Position numbers and translations under genes: made by a program. The notes below the pieces were generated by a model. That model did not search any database. It worked only from the letters and a program-made list of their open reading frames with translations, and was not told the DNA's origin. Below are positions 22,351-25,014 of a DNA stretch of 25,014 nt, piece after piece. Where the stretch lies: NCBI GenBank assembly GCA_964628515.1, contig CAZVNZ010000036.1, positions 1 to 25,014 of the forward strand, given 5' to 3'. Position 1 is the stretch's first letter. Each line of letters starts with the position of its first letter. Origin of the DNA: CAZVNZ01 sp964628515 (GTDB lineage Bacteria; Bacillota; Clostridia; Christensenellales; Christensenellaceae).

Positions 22351-24207
22351 TTGACAAACTTTGATGTTATAGTGGTAGGTGCAGGGCATGCCGGAATAGA
22401 AAGTGCCCTTGCTTGCGCAAGAATGAATAAAAAAACATTACTAATAACCCTTAATTTAGAGGGTATAGCGCTAATGGCGTGCAATCCAGCCATTGGAGGA
22501 AGTGCAAAAGGGCATTTGGTTAGAGAGGTAGACGCATTGGGGGGGCAAATGGGACTTAGTGCAGATGCAACCTTTATACAAATAAAAATGCTAAACACAA
22601 AAAAAGGTCCTGCCGTACACTCTCTAAGAGCCCAGGCGGATAAAAAAGAATATCAAAGTTTAATGAAGCATATAATAGAAAACACCCAAAACCTACAACT
22701 AATGCAAGGAGAGGTACAAGGGTTAATAGAAGGGGACGGGAAAATCGAGGGTGTTGTCACCACCTTGCAAGAAAAATACTATGCAAAAGCGGTAATACTT
22801 GCAACGGGTGTATATTTAAAAAGCAAAGTAATAGTAGGCGATTATACGGCAAACGAGGGGCCAAGCGGTTTGCTTGGGGCAAACTTTCTATCTCAAAGCT
22901 TAAAAAGTTTGGGCTTTGATATACTGCGCTTTAAAACGGGTACACCTGCACGGGTGGACAGCAGAAGTATAGATTTTACCAAAACCATACCACAGTACGG
23001 AGACGATAAAATAGTACCCTTTTCCTTTTTAAATAAAGCTATTGAAAGGGAACAGCTCCCCTGCTATCTTACCTACACCAACGAAAAAACCCACGAAGTA
23101 ATACGACAAAACCTCCACAGAAGCCCATTATACAGCGGAGTAATAGAGGGGATAGGCCCAAGATATTGCCCATCTATTGAAGATAAAATAGTGCGTTTTC
23201 CGGACAAAGAAAGGCATCAACTATTTTTAGAGCCTGAGGGTAAAAACACCAACGAATATTATGTGCAGGGTATGTCCTCAAGTTTGCCCGTAGATGTACA
23301 AAAAGCGCTGTACAGGACAATAGCCGGGTTAGAGAATGTACACTTTACAAGACCGGCCTACGCAATAGAATACGACTTAATAAACCCCCTTAGCCTAAAG
23401 GCAACCTTGCAAACAAAAGCAATAGAAAATCTTTTTTGTGCAGGGCAGATAAACGGCACCTCCGGCTACGAGGAAGCGGCGGTGCAAGGAGTAATTGCAG
23501 GGATAAACGCAGTAAAATACATAGACGGCAAGGAATGTGTAATACTAACCAGACAGCAAGCCTATGCAGGGGTGCTAATAGACGACCTTGTAACAAAAGG
23601 CACAAAAGAGCCGTATAGAATGATGACGGCAAGAGCTGAGTACAGATTGCTGTTAAGGCAGGACAACGCTGACACTCGCCTAACAGAGATAGGCAGAGAG
23701 GCGGGGCTTGTGTGCGACAAACGGTACGACAGGTTTATGTACAAACAACAAGCAATTAGAGAGCAAACAAAGTATTTAGAGTCAAACTATATAGATGTAG
23801 AAAAGCTAAATAGCTTTTTAGATAAAAACAATGGAGATACGGAGCAAAGAGGGGTAAAGCAAGTGGATTTTCTTCAAAGGAAAAATGCCACCATAAAGGA
23901 TATAGAAGAAATGGACGCAAACTTCCCCAAATACGACGAGGATATTACAGAGCAAACGGAGGTTACCCTTAAATACAAAGGGTATATAGAAAAGCAAAAA
24001 AAGCAAGTACAAAAGGCAGCGGCATTAGAAAGCAAGCAACTACCACAGGATATAGATTACACCCAAATAAAAGGGTTGCGGTTAGAAGCACAAGGAAAGC
24101 TACAAGAAATACGTCCACAAAATATAGGGCAGGCATCAAGAATATCGGGGGTTTCTCCGGCGGATATTTCTGTGTTGCTAATATATTTAACGGCAAACAA
24201 AAAATAA
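22351..24207 (+). CDS. mnmG: tRNA uridine 5-carboxymethylaminomethyl modification enzyme MnmG (GidA)
   Basis: The 618-residue protein is of normal length. It starts at TTG 22351 with AGAGG seven bases upstream. The FAD-binding VVGAGHAGIE (8-17), MACNPAIGGSAKGHL (42-56, conserved Cys 44), GPRYCPSIEDKIVRF (269-283, Cys 273) and FCAGQINGTSGYEEAA (362-377) are all present. The C-terminal region carries the helical MnmE-binding domain. With MnmE it transfers the carboxymethylaminomethyl group to U34 of tRNA. The nearby parS pair lies in its upstream region. rsmG follows after 24 bases. Confidence 0.96.
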   Translation: MTNFDVIVVGAGHAGIESALACARMNKKTLLITLNLEGIALMACNPAIGGSAKGHLVREVDALGGQMGLSADATFIQIKMLNTKKGPAVHSLRAQADKKEYQSLMKHIIENTQNLQLMQGEVQGLIEGDGKIEGVVTTLQEKYYAKAVILATGVYLKSKVIVGDYTANEGPSGLLGANFLSQSLKSLGFDILRFKTGTPARVDSRSIDFTKTIPQYGDDKIVPFSFLNKAIEREQLPCYLTYTNEKTHEVIRQNLHRSPLYSGVIEGIGPRYCPSIEDKIVRFPDKERHQLFLEPEGKNTNEYYVQGMSSSLPVDVQKALYRTIAGLENVHFTRPAYAIEYDLINPLSLKATLQTKAIENLFCAGQINGTSGYEEAAVQGVIAGINAVKYIDGKECVILTRQQAYAGVLIDDLVTKGTKEPYRMMTARAEYRLLLRQDNADTRLTEIGREAGLVCDKRYDRFMYKQQAIREQTKYLESNYIDVEKLNSFLDKNNGDTEQRGVKQVDFLQRKNATIKDIEEMDANFPKYDEDITEQTEVTLKYKGYIEKQKKQVQKAAALESKQLPQDIDYTQIKGLRLEAQGKLQEIRPQNIGQASRISGVSPADISVLLIYLTANKK

Positions 24208-24231
24208 GAAAGCAGGCAAAGAAGAGGTAAA

Positions 24232-24927
24232 GTGAGTATATTTACAGAAAAGTTAATAGGGCTTTGCACAAATGCAGGGTACGAAATTACAGAAAAGCAA
24301 CTTAATTTAATGTACGAATATCATAAAAAAATGGTGAATGCACCCTTTAATTTAACCTCGGTTAAGGAAGAAGGGCAAAGCGCACTAAAGCATTTTTTTG
24401 ACAGTATTGCCATATATAAAAATATAAAGGCAAAAAGTAAGGTAATAGACATAGGTAGTGGAGGAGGATTCCCCTCTGTGCCCTTAGCAATTATGAGGGA
24501 GGATATTACCATCTATCCCTTAGAAGCAAGTAAAAAGAAGTGCGATTTTATAACGGATAGTTGCAAAGAGTTAGGCATAACCAACATAAAAGTAATAAAT
24601 AAAAGAGCGGAAGAAGCAGGGCAGGGGGAAGATAGGGAGAAGTACGACATTGCCCTAAGCAGAGCGGTAAGTGCATTAAATATTTTGTTAGAGTTATGCG
24701 CACCCTTAATTAAATGTGGGGGGGAAATATACGCATACAAAGGTGACTACACCCAAGAATTACAGGCAGGAAAGCAGGCAACGCAAGCACTAAATCTAAA
24801 ATTAGAAGAGACAATAGTGGTGCCCACAAAGGAATTGGAGCATAATATTTTAGTTTTTACCAAACAAAAAAGCACACTACATAAATATCCAAGAAATTAC
24901 AGCGCAATAACAAAAAAACCTCTTTAG
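24232..24927 (+). CDS. rsmG: 16S rRNA (guanine527-N7)-methyltransferase RsmG (GidB)
   Basis: The 231-residue protein starts at GTG 24232 with GAGG upstream. The NLTSV motif (40-44), ALKHFFDSIA (51-60) and SAM-binding VIDIGSGGGFPSVPLAI (71-87) are characteristic. ALSRAVSALNILLEL (about 141-155) and YAYKG (168-172) complete the Rossmann-type methyltransferase fold. It methylates G527 of 16S rRNA; loss of RsmG gives low-level streptomycin resistance in several bacteria. It is the last complete gene here and belongs to the mnmE-mnmG-rsmG arrangement common in Bacillota. Confidence 0.95.
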   Translation: MSIFTEKLIGLCTNAGYEITEKQLNLMYEYHKKMVNAPFNLTSVKEEGQSALKHFFDSIAIYKNIKAKSKVIDIGSGGGFPSVPLAIMREDITIYPLEASKKKCDFITDSCKELGITNIKVINKRAEEAGQGEDREKYDIALSRAVSALNILLELCAPLIKCGGEIYAYKGDYTQELQAGKQATQALNLKLEETIVVPTKELEHNILVFTKQKSTLHKYPRNYSAITKKPL

Positions 24928-24932
24928 TTTAC

Positions 24933-24961
24933 TTTACATATTTTAAAGAAAGTATTATATA
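24933..24961 (+). promoter_or_regulatory. Probable promoter of the gene beyond the window
   Basis: TTTACA and TATATA are separated by 17 bases immediately after rsmG. A 6-bp hairpin (AGACGC-TTT-GCGTCT, 24978-24992) follows in the presumed leader, then AAGGA and an ATG at 25010. Confidence 0.5.
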
Positions 24962-25009
24962 GCATCTAATTTATGTTAGACGCTTTGCGTCTTATAATAA
25001 GGAAGCTAT

Positions 25010-25014
25010 ATGTT
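25010..25014 (+). CDS. Possible start of the next gene (cut by window end)
   Basis: ATGTT at the very end follows AAGGA with a spacing of about six bases, and a promoter lies upstream. Only two codons are visible, so the product cannot be named. In related genomes this position often holds a chromosome-partition or nucleoid-occlusion gene, which is only a guess here. Confidence 0.3.

Noticed and set aside
24978..24992. AGACGC-TTT-GCGTCT hairpin as rsmG terminator
   Set aside because: The stem is short, no T run follows, and it lies downstream of a likely promoter close to the next start; more likely a leader structure.
1..25014. tRNA or rRNA genes, CRISPR array, integrase with att sites
   Set aside because: No cloverleaf, rRNA segment, regularly spaced CRISPR repeat or integrase was found. 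The only tandem repeats are the antitoxin RNA and a 16-base slippage duplication.

Overview
The window is a low-GC chromosomal segment that carries a replication origin. It most likely comes from an uncultured Bacillota, class Clostridia. Evidence: dnaA-dnaN-recF run left from an origin with DnaA boxes, while rpmH-rnpA-yidD-yidC-jag-mnmE-mnmG-rsmG run right from it. AGGAGG-type ribosome binding sites are common, UUG/GUG starts are frequent, and two perfect 16-bp parS sites of the Spo0J/ParB type are present.

Layout, left to right. (1) 1-300: two gene stumps abut each other, the C-terminus of an IS256/mutator-type transposase (minus) and the C-terminus of a DUF5131 (phage Gp37/Gp68) protein (plus). 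(2) 309-1436: an HD-GYP protein with its own promoter. (3) 1574-12163: a compact minus-strand phage cassette of 11 intact genes. In transcription order these are a Cys-rich small protein, terminase small and large subunits, portal, zinc-ribbon protein, scaffold-like protein, a 42-aa protein, major capsid protein, a 95-aa protein, a connector-like protein, a large neck/tail-like protein and a coiled internal/ejection-like protein. One terminator lies after the capsid gene and another at the operon end. No integrase, repressor, replication, lysis, tail-fibre or tailspike gene is present between the flanking host genes. (4) 12208-12501: a terminator and a startless Thr-rich reading frame. (5) 12680-12937: a small zinc-ribbon protein with a dyad over its promoter. 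(6) 13041-16864: recF, dnaN and dnaA on the minus strand; recF overlaps dnaN by 4 bp. (7) About 16865-17187: oriC with DnaA boxes. (8) 17188-17887: a type III toxin-antitoxin locus resembling CptIN. It has a promoter, repeat RNA, terminator and toxin gene, but the toxin is broken by a single-base frameshift in an A run. Similar G/C-rich tracts flank it in opposite orientation. (9) 18057-24927: a strong consensus promoter and the rightward housekeeping cluster for ribosome, RNase P, membrane insertion and tRNA/rRNA modification. The two parS sites sit just before mnmG, and the first bases of a further gene end the window.

How it works together: DnaA (initiator), DnaN (clamp) and RecF (gap repair) surround the origin they serve. 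The parS pair lies about 5 kb away and would load ParB for origin segregation. The most unusual content is the origin-proximal, head-and-packaging-only phage operon and the frameshifted type III toxin beside the DnaA boxes. Genes often found after recF in Bacillota, such as gyrB, are absent here; the zinc-ribbon gene and the phage cassette occupy that place.
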